Of a DNA stretch of 64,000 bases, positions 35,994 through 44,544 are shown piece by piece. This stretch comes from Hymenobacter tibetensis (lineage in GTDB: Bacteria; Bacteroidota; Bacteroidia; Cytophagales; Hymenobacteraceae). The notes below the pieces were generated by a model. It worked only from the letters and a program-made list of their open reading frames with translations, did not search any database and was not told the origin of the DNA. The stretch covers positions 1,268,001 to 1,332,000 of the forward strand of contig NZ_CP094669.1 of the NCBI RefSeq assembly GCF_022827545.1, written 5' to 3'. The position numbers and the translations under genes were made by a program. Positions within the stretch are counted from its first letter, which is position 1. Each line of letters opens with the position of its first letter.

Positions 35994-37106
35994 ATGAAAG
36001 TAGCCCTGATTACGGGTATCACGGGCCAGGACGGCGCGTACCTAGCTGAACTTCTACTAGAAAAAGGGTACGAGGTACATGGATTGAAGCGTCGTTCTTC
36101 GCTCTTCAACACGGACCGCATCGACCATTTGTACCAAGATCCGCACGAAACCAATGTGCGATTCAAGCTGCACTATGGTGATTTGTCGGATTCAACCAAT
36201 CTGATTCGTATCATTCAGGAAGTGCAGCCCGACGAGATTTACAACTTGGGTGCCATGTCACACGTGAAGGTATCGTTTGACACTCCTGAATACACCGCTA
36301 ATGCTGATGGTATTGGCACGTTGCGTTTGCTTGAGGCCATTCGTATTCTCGGTCTCGGTCAGAAAACGCGCATCTACCAAGCTAGCACGTCGGAATTGTA
36401 TGGCTTGGTGCAGCAGGTTCCCCAGAGCGAAACCACTCCTTTCTATCCCCGCTCTCCCTACGCGGTAGCTAAAATGTACGCCTATTGGATTACGGTGAAC
36501 TACCGTGAGGCCTACGGCATGTATGCCTGCAATGGCATACTCTTCAACCACGAGTCGCCATTGCGTGGTGAGACCTTTGTTACGCGTAAAATCACCCGTG
36601 GAGTAGCGCGTATCTCGTTGGGATTGCAGCAAAAGATTTTCTTAGGAAATATTGACGCGAAGCGCGACTGGGGCCATGCTCAGGACTACGTAGAAGCCAT
36701 GTGGCGGATTCTGCAGCAGGACACGCCCGAAGACTTTGTTATTGCGACCGGCGTGACCACTACGGTGCGTGAGTTTGTGCAGCGGGCTTTTGCTGAAGTA
36801 GGAATTGAGGTAGCTTTCTCCGGCGAAGGTGTGGAAGAAAAAGGCCACGTCGTAAGCTGCGACAATCCAGCCGCTGGCTTAGAAGTAGGACAAGTAGTGT
36901 TGGAAATTGATCCGCGCTATTTCCGTCCAACGGAAGTGGAATTGTTAATCGGTGATCCAACCAAAGCAAAAACGAAGTTGGGTTGGGTGCCTAAGCACGA
37001 CCTCACCTCCTTGGTAAAGGATATGATGGCTGCTGACGTAGCGTTGTTCCAGCGTGATGAGTATTTGCTCAAAGGTGGCCACAAGGTTTATAACTACCAC
37101 GAGTAG
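35994..37106 (+). CDS. gmd: GDP-mannose 4,6-dehydratase
   Basis: 370 residues, the standard length of Gmd, an NADP-dependent short-chain dehydrogenase that turns GDP-D-mannose into GDP-4-keto-6-deoxymannose, the precursor of GDP-L-fucose, GDP-rhamnose and others. Seen: the GxxGxxG motif in [33 protein letters not shown], the catalytic [10 protein letters not shown] with a downstream Y-x3-K in [32 protein letters not shown], and [21 protein letters not shown]. No GDP-fucose synthase (fcl) follows in this window. The gene ends at a strong hairpin and is followed by a flippase. Confidence 0.97.
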   Translation: MKVALITGITGQDGAYLAELLLEKGYEVHGLKRRSSLFNTDRIDHLYQDPHETNVRFKLHYGDLSDSTNLIRIIQEVQPDEIYNLGAMSHVKVSFDTPEYTANADGIGTLRLLEAIRILGLGQKTRIYQASTSELYGLVQQVPQSETTPFYPRSPYAVAKMYAYWITVNYREAYGMYACNGILFNHESPLRGETFVTRKITRGVARISLGLQQKIFLGNIDAKRDWGHAQDYVEAMWRILQQDTPEDFVIATGVTTTVREFVQRAFAEVGIEVAFSGEGVEEKGHVVSCDNPAAGLEVGQVVLEIDPRYFRPTEVELLIGDPTKAKTKLGWVPKHDLTSLVKDMMAADVALFQRDEYLLKGGHKVYNYHE

Positions 37107-37153
37107 GCTGATCGAAGCGAAAGCCAGCTCTCTTTCTTGTAGCAAGTATTAAG

Positions 37154-37194
37154 ATAGTGGCAGGAACCGTCCGGGTGGCGGCTTCTGCCACTAT
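37154..37194 (+). terminator. Hairpin after gmd
   Basis: ATAGTGGCAG (37154-37163) and CTGCCACTAT (37185-37194) form a perfect 10-base stem, followed by TCTATTATACCC. The T-run is poor, so it may be an attenuator ahead of the flippase rather than a full stop. Confidence 0.6.
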
Positions 37195-37212
37195 TCTATT
37201 ATACCCTTTCTA

Positions 37213-38610
37213 GTGTACAAGCGCCTTCATCAAACAATAACGGGCAACATTCAGCGGTTGCGGCAGAAGGGCTCCTTCGCGCAAAACTTCGCTATTACAT
37301 TTTCCGGGACAGCAGCAGTGGCTGTGCTTGGCTTTGCTGTTTCGCCAATCATGACGCGACTATACGGTCCGCAGAGCTACGGACTGTTTGCTGTGTTCAA
37401 CGCTATAGTAAACAACGCTAACTTATTATCGACGCTCGGGTATGCTCCTGCATTTCTACTGCCTCGTCAGCGGAAGCGTTTTCTGGCACTAGTGCAACTG
37501 ACCTTGTTGCTGAGCTTTTCTGCATTGGTGCTCATGACCCTAGCATTTCCGCTGTTGCACGATGTGCTACTTCGCTGGTTGCATGCAGAAGAGCTAGGTC
37601 TGTGGTTTTATGTAATTCCTTTTGCGGTATTCATTTTCAACCTTAATATGCTAATGAGTGCTTGGTACCTGCGCACCAAGGATTTCAAAAAGCGAGCAGG
37701 AATTGATGTGGCTACAGCAGTAGCAGGGCGAGGGTTGACGCTTGGAGCAGGATGGTTGGGAAACGGCCCTATCGGAGGGCTTCTACTTGGCGACCTATTT
37801 TCCAAGCTAACCATGTTTTTTAGCTTGCTCTTTAGTGGCATTCATCGGCAGCTAAAGGACCTGCGCCGGCCTTTTTCATGGGCGCGCATACGAGCAGTGG
37901 CATGGGAATATCGTGAGTATCCATTCTACGTGATGCCTACCGCTTATCTGAATATACTAGCGGGGCAACTGCCCATATTCTTCCTAACCACTGGGTTTGG
38001 TACGGCGGCCGTAGGCTTATACGCTTTTTCCACTAGCCTACTCGAGCTTCCGATAAACTTGATTGGAAGCGCTGTATCACCTGTGTTTCTTCAAAAAGCC
38101 ACTGAAACGCATCAGCAGGATCCTGAACGCCTGAAGCAAATTTGCCTGGACCTTTATAACAAGCTATTTTACTTAGGCTTGGTCCCTTTTGGAATCATTA
38201 CCGTTTTTGGCGACTGGCTTTTTGGATTTGTGTTTGGAGCACGCTGGGAGCAAGCTGGTGTATTCACAGGCTACTTAGGATACTACTACGTTTTCAAGCT
38301 AGCCTCTTACGCTACCAGTCCAGTCTATGCGGTGTTTCGTCGGCAGCGGCTAGCGTTGCTGGGAACGGTGTTACTGGTTTTTGTCAGAGCAGCTAGCCTG
38401 TTAATTGGTGTTAGGATGCACGACTTGAACTTGGGTATGCTACTCTTTGGGGTTAGTAGTTTTGTTGTTACGTTTCTAGTGGATATGAACATCCTGCACC
38501 TACTGAAACTGCCTGTGCTTCGGGTGGCAATCCGTAGTTTAGGATTGGTAGCAATTACACTGGCTGTGCTCTGGGGCTTACGCTTACTGTTAGAGCGCAC
38601 TTTCGGGTGA
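37213..38610 (+). CDS. Wzx-like lipopolysaccharide/oligosaccharide flippase
   Basis: 465 residues with about 12 membrane spans and a GTG start. The opening FAQNFAITFSGTAAVAVLGFAVSPIMTRLYGPQSYGLFAVF is the signature of polysaccharide-biosynthesis flippases (MOP superfamily, Wzx/RfbX), which move lipid-linked oligosaccharide across the inner membrane. The internal MPTAYLNILAGQLPIFFLTTGFGTAAVGLYAFS repeats the same motif in the second bundle. It sits at the centre of the glycan locus and is the natural exporter for the sugar units made by its neighbours. The repeat-unit it moves cannot be told. Confidence 0.88.
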   Translation: MYKRLHQTITGNIQRLRQKGSFAQNFAITFSGTAAVAVLGFAVSPIMTRLYGPQSYGLFAVFNAIVNNANLLSTLGYAPAFLLPRQRKRFLALVQLTLLLSFSALVLMTLAFPLLHDVLLRWLHAEELGLWFYVIPFAVFIFNLNMLMSAWYLRTKDFKKRAGIDVATAVAGRGLTLGAGWLGNGPIGGLLLGDLFSKLTMFFSLLFSGIHRQLKDLRRPFSWARIRAVAWEYREYPFYVMPTAYLNILAGQLPIFFLTTGFGTAAVGLYAFSTSLLELPINLIGSAVSPVFLQKATETHQQDPERLKQICLDLYNKLFYLGLVPFGIITVFGDWLFGFVFGARWEQAGVFTGYLGYYYVFKLASYATSPVYAVFRRQRLALLGTVLLVFVRAASLLIGVRMHDLNLGMLLFGVSSFVVTFLVDMNILHLLKLPVLRVAIRSLGLVAITLAVLWGLRLLLERTFG

Positions 38611-38663
38611 AAATGGCGTTGCTGCGGCATTATGTGAGAAAAGACAGCAACTAAGCGTTGCTC

Positions 38664-39629
38664 TTACCAGATGACCCAGTCCTTGAAATCCAAGCAGTGG
38701 CAGCGGTCTGGGCCGATACGCATGCCCATGAACATGCCAATATTAGAGCTATACGTGCCAATGAACTTGGTGCATCCAGCAGCAATATCGAGCTCGGCAA
38801 AGAGACGGAGGTGATGCTCGAACTTTGCTTGTTTGTCTTGTTTGACGAATTCCGTATGAAAATACCCACGCTCTGATGGAGTGCATAATGTGTGGAATTG
38901 CCAGCCGGTGTATTGCGACCGTAATTGCTCTACTACCGTGTAATCGTCTGTCATCACGAACGCCGTCTGGTTCGATGAGAACTGCATAGCCGGTACCATG
39001 TACTCTCCGAAGTCATAGGTTTTGGTTTCCGTGAACTTGTCTCCGGCCCGTACATGCAGGCAGATATACTCACTCGGCAACTGAATTGACTTAGTGAAAG
39101 AAGCTACAATAGGAGCACTTTGAGCGTTGTAACGCCAGAATGCTTTGATAACCTGCTGAGTGGCTACTAGAAGAGGTGTTTGCTGAAAACCTAGCTTAGG
39201 AACAGTAAAGGTTTCCTGGGCGAAAGCGGGGTCACGATGAAAATCCCACAAATCCTGGGTCATATAATCCACACCAAAGAACCGTTTGTAGGCTGCAGTA
39301 ATGTAGCGGTACTTAACAATCTTCTGCAACGGAGCCTCTGTGCTCTGCTCTATTATATAAGGGCGCAGGCTGTAGTCCTTGTTGATTCGCTGCGTGTTGA
39401 CAGCCTCGAAGGGTAAGAAAAAGTCATTCCAACCGTCGCGCAGTGCGAAACGTGCGTGGTCAGAATAAAGCTCGAATCTGATGTTGTGTTTCAGGCAATA
39501 GAGCATTGCCAGAATCATGTTATTGTATTCCGAGAAGAACCCGGAATCCACTCCCAATCGGAATACCAGTCTTTTCTTGAACGAGTTATTGAGGGTATTG
39601 TATTGTTGAATCCACTCTTCAGTAGTCAT
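38664..39629 (-). CDS. NodZ/FUT8-like fucosyltransferase-superfamily protein
   Basis: About 321 residues. The GDP-fucose binding motifs of the alpha-1,2/alpha-1,6/protein O-fucosyltransferase superfamily are recognisable: LHVRAGDK (HxRxxDK) in the middle, a FVMTDDYTVVEQL block, and GTYSSNIGMFMGMR near the end, like the SS-x-V motif of FUT8. I am unsure which subfamily; GT11, GT23 and relatives are possible. It is alone on the minus strand inside a plus-strand cluster and converges on the flippase gene. ATG 39629 is preferred to the TTG two codons upstream. Together with GT10 and gmd it supports a fucose-containing glycan. Confidence 0.7.
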   Translation of the reverse strand: MTTEEWIQQYNTLNNSFKKRLVFRLGVDSGFFSEYNNMILAMLYCLKHNIRFELYSDHARFALRDGWNDFFLPFEAVNTQRINKDYSLRPYIIEQSTEAPLQKIVKYRYITAAYKRFFGVDYMTQDLWDFHRDPAFAQETFTVPKLGFQQTPLLVATQQVIKAFWRYNAQSAPIVASFTKSIQLPSEYICLHVRAGDKFTETKTYDFGEYMVPAMQFSSNQTAFVMTDDYTVVEQLRSQYTGWQFHTLCTPSERGYFHTEFVKQDKQAKFEHHLRLFAELDIAAGCTKFIGTYSSNIGMFMGMRIGPDRCHCLDFKDWVIW

Positions 39630-39836
39630 TGGCAAAGCAAAAATCAGGTCTCTATACCGTATAAAATGAGCGCAAAGGTACTTAAATACCGAGCGCTGTG
39701 GTGCCTACAGGGAAGTAGGATCTCATAGCGAAAGGTGAGCTACCTTTGCAAACTAGCCTGCTAAGCCCGATGTAGTAGGAGTCCTTTAAAACATCGAGAA
39801 GATTTCAGGTAGCTTTTGCTTTTATCCACGTTACGC

Positions 39837-40739
39837 ATGCTTGCTCCATTCTTTACCGTCGTTATCCCAACCTATAACCGTGCTGGCTTTATTGCGGATA
39901 CACTGCGTTCCGTATTAGCTCAAAGTTTTTCGGCCTTCGAAATTGTAGTGGTAGACGATGGGAGCAAGGACAACACAGCTGCTGTTGTGCAGCAGTTTAC
40001 GGATGCACGGCTGCACTACCATGCCAAAGAAAACGGCGAGCGAGGGTTGGCGCGCAACTACGGGGTAGCCCGTGCACAAGGGGAGTACGTGTTGTTTCTG
40101 GATTCTGATGATGTGTTGCATCCCAACCATTTGGCGACGCTACACGCCGGGATTCAGGAGCAGAACCAGCCCAATTTCATTGCCACCAAGTTCGACTTCA
40201 ACCGCAACGGACAGCGAACTTCCAGCGACTTGGCGACGCTACCGGCTGGTCGTTACGGCCTGGATTTCTTTTTGCAAGGCAATGCATTAGCCTGCAACAT
40301 CTGTGTGCGCCGGCAAAATCCAGGACTGAAACTGTTCGAAGAAGACCGATCCTTCGCGGCGGTAGAAGACTGGATGTTTATGCTTGAAAACACCCAGGCA
40401 GACACCGTGTATTTGCTGGATGCTGTAACGCTGACCATGAACGACCACGACGCTCGCTCCATGCGGGCCGACAACCAAGGGCTTATTCGGCGGTGGTTGC
40501 GGCTTATGCAATGGGTGGCAACTCGTTTGACTCTTACGTCTGCGCAGAGTCAGCAATTGCAAGGGCATATCTATTACCTATGCGCCATTCATTCCTACGC
40601 CGACAACCATCGGCGACAGGCTATTGGGTTCTTACGGCAGGCTTGGCCACGGCTGCCTTTGCGTAAGGCGCTGCCGCTAGCCTTACGCATTGTGGCTGGC
40701 CCGCGACTGATAGGACTGGTAAAAGGAGCGCGGGGTTGA
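39837..40739 (+). CDS. Glycosyltransferase family 2
   Basis: 300 residues from ATG 39837; a TTG seven codons upstream is less likely. The GT-A fold is clear: FFTVVIPTYNRAGFIADTL, FEIVVVDDGSKDNTA, GLARNYGVARAQGEYVLFLDSDDVLHPNHL with the DSDD metal motif, and EEDRSFAAVEDWMFML at the acceptor side. It adds a sugar to the repeat unit; donor not readable. It lies 23 bases before the next glycosyltransferase, so the two are probably co-transcribed. Confidence 0.88.
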   Translation: MLAPFFTVVIPTYNRAGFIADTLRSVLAQSFSAFEIVVVDDGSKDNTAAVVQQFTDARLHYHAKENGERGLARNYGVARAQGEYVLFLDSDDVLHPNHLATLHAGIQEQNQPNFIATKFDFNRNGQRTSSDLATLPAGRYGLDFFLQGNALACNICVRRQNPGLKLFEEDRSFAAVEDWMFMLENTQADTVYLLDAVTLTMNDHDARSMRADNQGLIRRWLRLMQWVATRLTLTSAQSQQLQGHIYYLCAIHSYADNHRRQAIGFLRQAWPRLPLRKALPLALRIVAGPRLIGLVKGARG

Positions 40740-40762
40740 ATTTAAGTTAGAGGTCTTCGCTG

Positions 40763-41983
40763 ATGAATCTGCTTTTTCTAAGTTACTGGGGTCTGGAAGA
40801 TCCACTTACTATTTCCACGGTGTTTCCTCATCTGCGGCTGCTTCAGCAGTTGCCAGAAGTGAAGCACATTCTGTTAGTTACCATTGAACGAGGGGCCTCG
40901 GCAACCAAGGAGTTGCAGTTTGCACCTGGGTTTGCCGTAGACAAGATTACGTTTTCGCCGTTGCGTAGCCGGCAAAACCAGCCGTTGCTACTCAACAAGA
41001 TTGATGACTTTGTACGCTTTCCCAATGAATTGATACAATTGGTGCAGCGTCATGCTATTGAAGTGATAATCGGGCGGGGCGCCCCAGCAGGGGCCTTGGC
41101 GTACTTGGTCTGGAAGAAGACCCGCACACCGTTCCTAGTGGAATCGTTCGAGCCCCATGCCGATTATATGCTCGAGTCAGGAGTGTGGAAAGGATATGAT
41201 CCCCGATATCTTTTTCAACGGTATTGGGAAAAGAAGCAAAAGCAGCTTGCTGTTGGCCTGATGCCTGTTGCGGAAAATTACCGCCGTAAGCTTATTCAGG
41301 AAGGTATTCCAGCCGGCAATATTGTTACGGTTCCTTGCTCGGTGAACGTAACAGATTTCAGTTATGATTCAGCCAGCGGCCAACGCGTACGTGCCCGTTT
41401 GGGTATTGCGGCCGATGCGCCTGTTGGTATCTATGTAGGCAAGTTTGGCGACATCTACTACGATGCCGAAGCTTTTGATTTGTTCCGGGACGCGGCGGCC
41501 TTCTTCGGACCACAGTTCCGTTTGCTGGTGCTCACACCTAACCCCGAAGCCGAGGTGCGAGCTAAGTTAACTAAGGTAGGATTCACTGCCGAACAGGTGT
41601 TTGTAACCAAAGCGCCGCATGCCGAGGTGCCAAATTATTTATCGGCGGCAGATTTTGCCTTTGCCACTATTAAACCTGCTGAGTGCCGCCGCTTCTGCTC
41701 GCCCATTAAAGTAGGAGAGTATTGGGCGGCGGGGTTGCCTGTGCTTCTCACAGAAGGCGTCGGCGACGACAGTGACATTATCAAGCAGGAGGGAGGCGGT
41801 GCCACGTTCAATCTAGATAATCCTGCCACTGTACCTGCGGCGCTAGAGCGCATTGGAGCGTTGTTGCAACAGCCCGACTACCGTGAAGCTATCCGGGCGC
41901 TGGCAATCCGCCACCGTACGGTGGCGCGCGCCGCGGAAGCTTATCAACAACTATTATTGCCTTTGGCTGCGCAACATGCGTAA
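40763..41983 (+). CDS. Glycosyltransferase family 4-like (GT-B)
   Basis: 406 residues with GT-B architecture. The N-terminal domain starts MNLLFLSYWGLEDPLTIS and includes RHAIEVIIGRGAPAGALAYLVWKK; the C-terminal domain contains PVGIYVGKFGDIYYDAEAFDLF and the donor-binding region FCSPIKVGEYWAAGLPVLLTEGVGDDSDII, equivalent to the E-x7-E block although the usual second glutamate is replaced. A retaining sugar transfer in the cytoplasm is expected. Nearby genes are the GT2 upstream and wbqC downstream (38 bases after). Confidence 0.82.
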   Translation: MNLLFLSYWGLEDPLTISTVFPHLRLLQQLPEVKHILLVTIERGASATKELQFAPGFAVDKITFSPLRSRQNQPLLLNKIDDFVRFPNELIQLVQRHAIEVIIGRGAPAGALAYLVWKKTRTPFLVESFEPHADYMLESGVWKGYDPRYLFQRYWEKKQKQLAVGLMPVAENYRRKLIQEGIPAGNIVTVPCSVNVTDFSYDSASGQRVRARLGIAADAPVGIYVGKFGDIYYDAEAFDLFRDAAAFFGPQFRLLVLTPNPEAEVRAKLTKVGFTAEQVFVTKAPHAEVPNYLSAADFAFATIKPAECRRFCSPIKVGEYWAAGLPVLLTEGVGDDSDIIKQEGGGATFNLDNPATVPAALERIGALLQQPDYREAIRALAIRHRTVARAAEAYQQLLLPLAAQHA

Positions 41984-42021
41984 GGCTGATTTTACCTGGT
42001 GTTGTTAGCTACTATTAAACG

Positions 42022-42753
42022 GTGCCTGATTTCAACAAGAAAGTTGCCATTCTGCAGTCCAATTACATTCCTTGGCGGGGCTACTTCGACTTGATTGCCA
42101 GCGTAGACGAATTTATTGTCTACGATGATATGCAATACACCAAAAACGACTGGCGCAACCGCAACCGCATTCGTACAGCGCACGGCACGCACTGGTTGAC
42201 TATACCAGTACGCCGTACCACCCTACAGCAGCGTATTCGCGACACCAAAGTAATGGACCAGCGCTGGGCTACACAGCATTGGCGCACACTCAGCCAAGCC
42301 TACGCCCGCGCGGCACACTTTCAGTTCGGGTGCGAACTATTAGCTGATTTATACACCGCAGCCACTGCACTAGAGCGTTTAAGCGAAATCAACCTGCTAT
42401 TCCTGACTGCTATTTGCAAGGCGTTGGGAATTCAAACGCGCCTTACCCCTTGCTCTGCCTACGACTACGACCCGGTGGCCGACCGTACAACGCGCTTGAT
42501 GCAATTACTACACGCCGCAGGCGGCACTAGCTACCTTTCCGGACCAGCAGCAAAGCAGTATGTAAACCAAGAGCAGATGCTAGCCGCTGGTATAACGGTG
42601 CACTGGATGGATTACAACGGATATTTGCCTTACAACCAAGTACACGGTGGCCCCTTTGAGCCCGCTGTATCTATTGTAGATGTAATATTCAACGCGGGCC
42701 CGACTGCTTCGCAGTATATACGTGCCAGTAGTAATTACGCCGCCGGAACATGA
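42022..42753 (+). CDS. WbqC family protein
   Basis: 243 residues with a GTG start, the normal WbqC length. Typical motifs are VAILQSNYIPWRGYFDLIASVDEFIVYDDMQYTKNDWRNRNRI at the start (QSNYIPW, DDMQY, KNDWRNR pieces), then WLTIPVRR, and late YLSGPAAKQYV. The family is found in O-antigen and capsule loci; its chemistry is not firmly established to my knowledge, and roles in amino-sugar modification have been suggested from context. The stop overlaps the next start as ATGA, so translation is coupled to the ArnC/GtrB-like transferase, and an aminotransferase and formyltransferase follow. Confidence 0.9.
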   Translation: MPDFNKKVAILQSNYIPWRGYFDLIASVDEFIVYDDMQYTKNDWRNRNRIRTAHGTHWLTIPVRRTTLQQRIRDTKVMDQRWATQHWRTLSQAYARAAHFQFGCELLADLYTAATALERLSEINLLFLTAICKALGIQTRLTPCSAYDYDPVADRTTRLMQLLHAAGGTSYLSGPAAKQYVNQEQMLAAGITVHWMDYNGYLPYNQVHGGPFEPAVSIVDVIFNAGPTASQYIRASSNYAAGT

Positions 42754-43703
42754 CTACGCCAACTGTAACTCCAGTGGTAGAGTACTCCGTAGTGGTGCCG
42801 GTGTTCCAGGGACAGGATACGCTACGCCTGCTAGTTGATGAGTTGCAGAAGTTCTTTGTTGGGGCTGGCTACACCTACGAACTGATATTCGTGCATGATG
42901 GGGGCCAGGCAGCAGCCTGGAACCGTATAGTGCAACTACGACAAGAGCTAGGACCCGGCACGGTAAAGGCTATCCGGTTGTCGCGCAATTTTGGTCAGCA
43001 TAATGCGCTGTTATGTGGCTTCAGCTATGCGAGTGGGCGCTTCATCATTACGCTAGACGAAGATCTGCAACACGCTCCGGCAGACATTTCCTTGCTTATT
43101 CAGCGTCAAGCTGAGGGTGACTTTGATGTCGTGTATGGCTGCTACTCGGAACCCCAACACGCTGGGTGGCGCAACGTGACATCGGGCTTGCTGCGGCGTA
43201 TGCTACGCTTAGGCATTCCAGACTTGCATCCTGACTATTCCGCGTTTAGACTCTTGAAAACGACCGTGGCGCGGCACTGTTTGGGCATGCAAAACTCATA
43301 TACATTTCTGGATGGCTACCTCACGTGGGTAACAAGCAGCATCAGCAGTGTGCCAGTAACCCACCACCCCCGGGTTATTGGCAGCAGCAGCTATACCGTA
43401 GGCCGGCTGGTGCGGCATTCGGTGAATATTTTCATCACGTTCTCTGATGTGCCTGTGCGGCTGCTAACCTACACGTCGTTGGTCTTATTCAGTTGCACTA
43501 CGGGCTACTCTCTGTATATTCTGCTCCGCAAGCTGATCTACAACGACCTGTTGCCTGGTTTTGCCTCGCTCATCATTGCCATCGGGTTTGGGACGGGGTT
43601 GCTACTGCTGGGCATGGGAATTCTAGGAGAATACATCCACCGCATCAACCAGAAAATCACCAAGCGGCCTGACTTTGTGGTGCGGGAAACATATACCGAC
43701 TGA
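42750..43703 (+). CDS. Polyprenyl-phosphate glycosyltransferase, GtrB/ArnC-like GT2
   Basis: 317 residues. The GT2 catalytic domain shows YSVVVPVFQGQDTLRLL, VKAIRLSRNFGQHNALLCGF and the metal motif TLDEDLQHAP, which are hallmarks of DPM1/GtrB/ArnC enzymes that load a sugar onto undecaprenyl phosphate. Two membrane spans follow (LLTYTSLVLFSCTTGYSLYI and LIIAIGFGTGLLLLGMGILG) with GEYIHRI, as in that group. ATG overlaps the wbqC stop. Located beside an aminotransferase and a formyltransferase, it could transfer an N-formylated amino sugar, by analogy with ArnC; this is inferred from context. Confidence 0.88.
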   Translation: MTTPTVTPVVEYSVVVPVFQGQDTLRLLVDELQKFFVGAGYTYELIFVHDGGQAAAWNRIVQLRQELGPGTVKAIRLSRNFGQHNALLCGFSYASGRFIITLDEDLQHAPADISLLIQRQAEGDFDVVYGCYSEPQHAGWRNVTSGLLRRMLRLGIPDLHPDYSAFRLLKTTVARHCLGMQNSYTFLDGYLTWVTSSISSVPVTHHPRVIGSSSYTVGRLVRHSVNIFITFSDVPVRLLTYTSLVLFSCTTGYSLYILLRKLIYNDLLPGFASLIIAIGFGTGLLLLGMGILGEYIHRINQKITKRPDFVVRETYTD

Positions 43704-43713
43704 TGCCACGAAG

Positions 43714-44415
43714 ATGAGCGACATAGCGCCGCAAGAACCCGTACGCGTTGGCTTTCTGGTATCTGGCAACGGAGGGTCCCTCAAGTTTGTACACCACGTG
43801 CTAGCTTATCTGAAGCTGCCTTTTGTGGTGACAGCTGTGTTGGCAGATCGGGCCTGTGGAGCCCTGGAATATGCCCGTGCTGTTGGCTTGCCTTGCCAGC
43901 TGTTGGACTATACCCGCAAGGATGCAGGTGCCTTGCAACAAGCTTTACAGGAGGCATCCCCCGACGTCGTGGTTACCAATATTCATAAAATCATTGACGC
44001 CGAGACGCTGCGCTTGCTACCTGGCCGGTTTATCAATTTGCACTACTCTTTGCTGCCAGCTTTCAAGGGGCTCATTGGAATGCAAACCATTGATAAGGCC
44101 CGGGAGCTAAACGTTACGGTGGTAGGAGCTACTTGCCATGAGGTAGACGAACAAGTGGACAACGGACGGTGCTTAGCTCAATTTGCCGTTGGTGTGGACT
44201 GGAGCCGGGATACACTGCCTGAGGTATACGAACTCGTTTTTCGGGGAGCATGCTTGGCACTGCTACAAGGCTTGTTGCAACACCGCCATACCACTTCAAA
44301 GCACACACAACACGTAGTGAACCTGCTAGACCGCCCATCAATTTTTGCGCCTGCCTTAAGTTTTCCAGCTGAAGCATTGGACGAGGCGTTCTGGCAGTAT
44401 TTGAAAAAACACTAA
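43714..44415 (+). CDS. PurN/Fmt-like formyltransferase
   Basis: 233 residues from ATG 43714; the frame is open 13 codons further up, inside the previous gene. The formyltransferase N-domain is clear: VRVGFLVSGNGGSLKF (as in PurN), VVVTNIHKIIDAETLRLL, INLHYSLLPAFKG with the catalytic Asn and His, and CHEVDEQVDNGRCLAQ with the catalytic aspartate. It uses 10-formyltetrahydrofolate. A purine role is unlikely here, because it lies between a polyprenyl-phosphate glycosyltransferase and a sugar 4-aminotransferase; N-formylation of an amino sugar nucleotide is the better reading. The fold matches PurN more than the sugar formyltransferases I know, so the acceptor needs proof. Confidence 0.85.
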   Translation: MSDIAPQEPVRVGFLVSGNGGSLKFVHHVLAYLKLPFVVTAVLADRACGALEYARAVGLPCQLLDYTRKDAGALQQALQEASPDVVVTNIHKIIDAETLRLLPGRFINLHYSLLPAFKGLIGMQTIDKARELNVTVVGATCHEVDEQVDNGRCLAQFAVGVDWSRDTLPEVYELVFRGACLALLQGLLQHRHTTSKHTQHVVNLLDRPSIFAPALSFPAEALDEAFWQYLKKH

Positions 44416-44544
44416 GCTTCAGCAGAAAACGAGTTGCTGCGTGATGCTGCTGAAACTTCCGCTTACCAAATAGTAAATACGTCCTGGCTTCGTTGGAATC
44501 CTGCTAGTTTTGTTGTCCGCTTCGCGGTAGCCGACTGTAGTACT

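Noticed and set aside
43675..43713. Upstream start for the formyltransferase
   Set aside because: The 13 extra codons overlap the preceding gene and precede the first beta-strand; ATG 43714 gives the PurN-like N-terminus.
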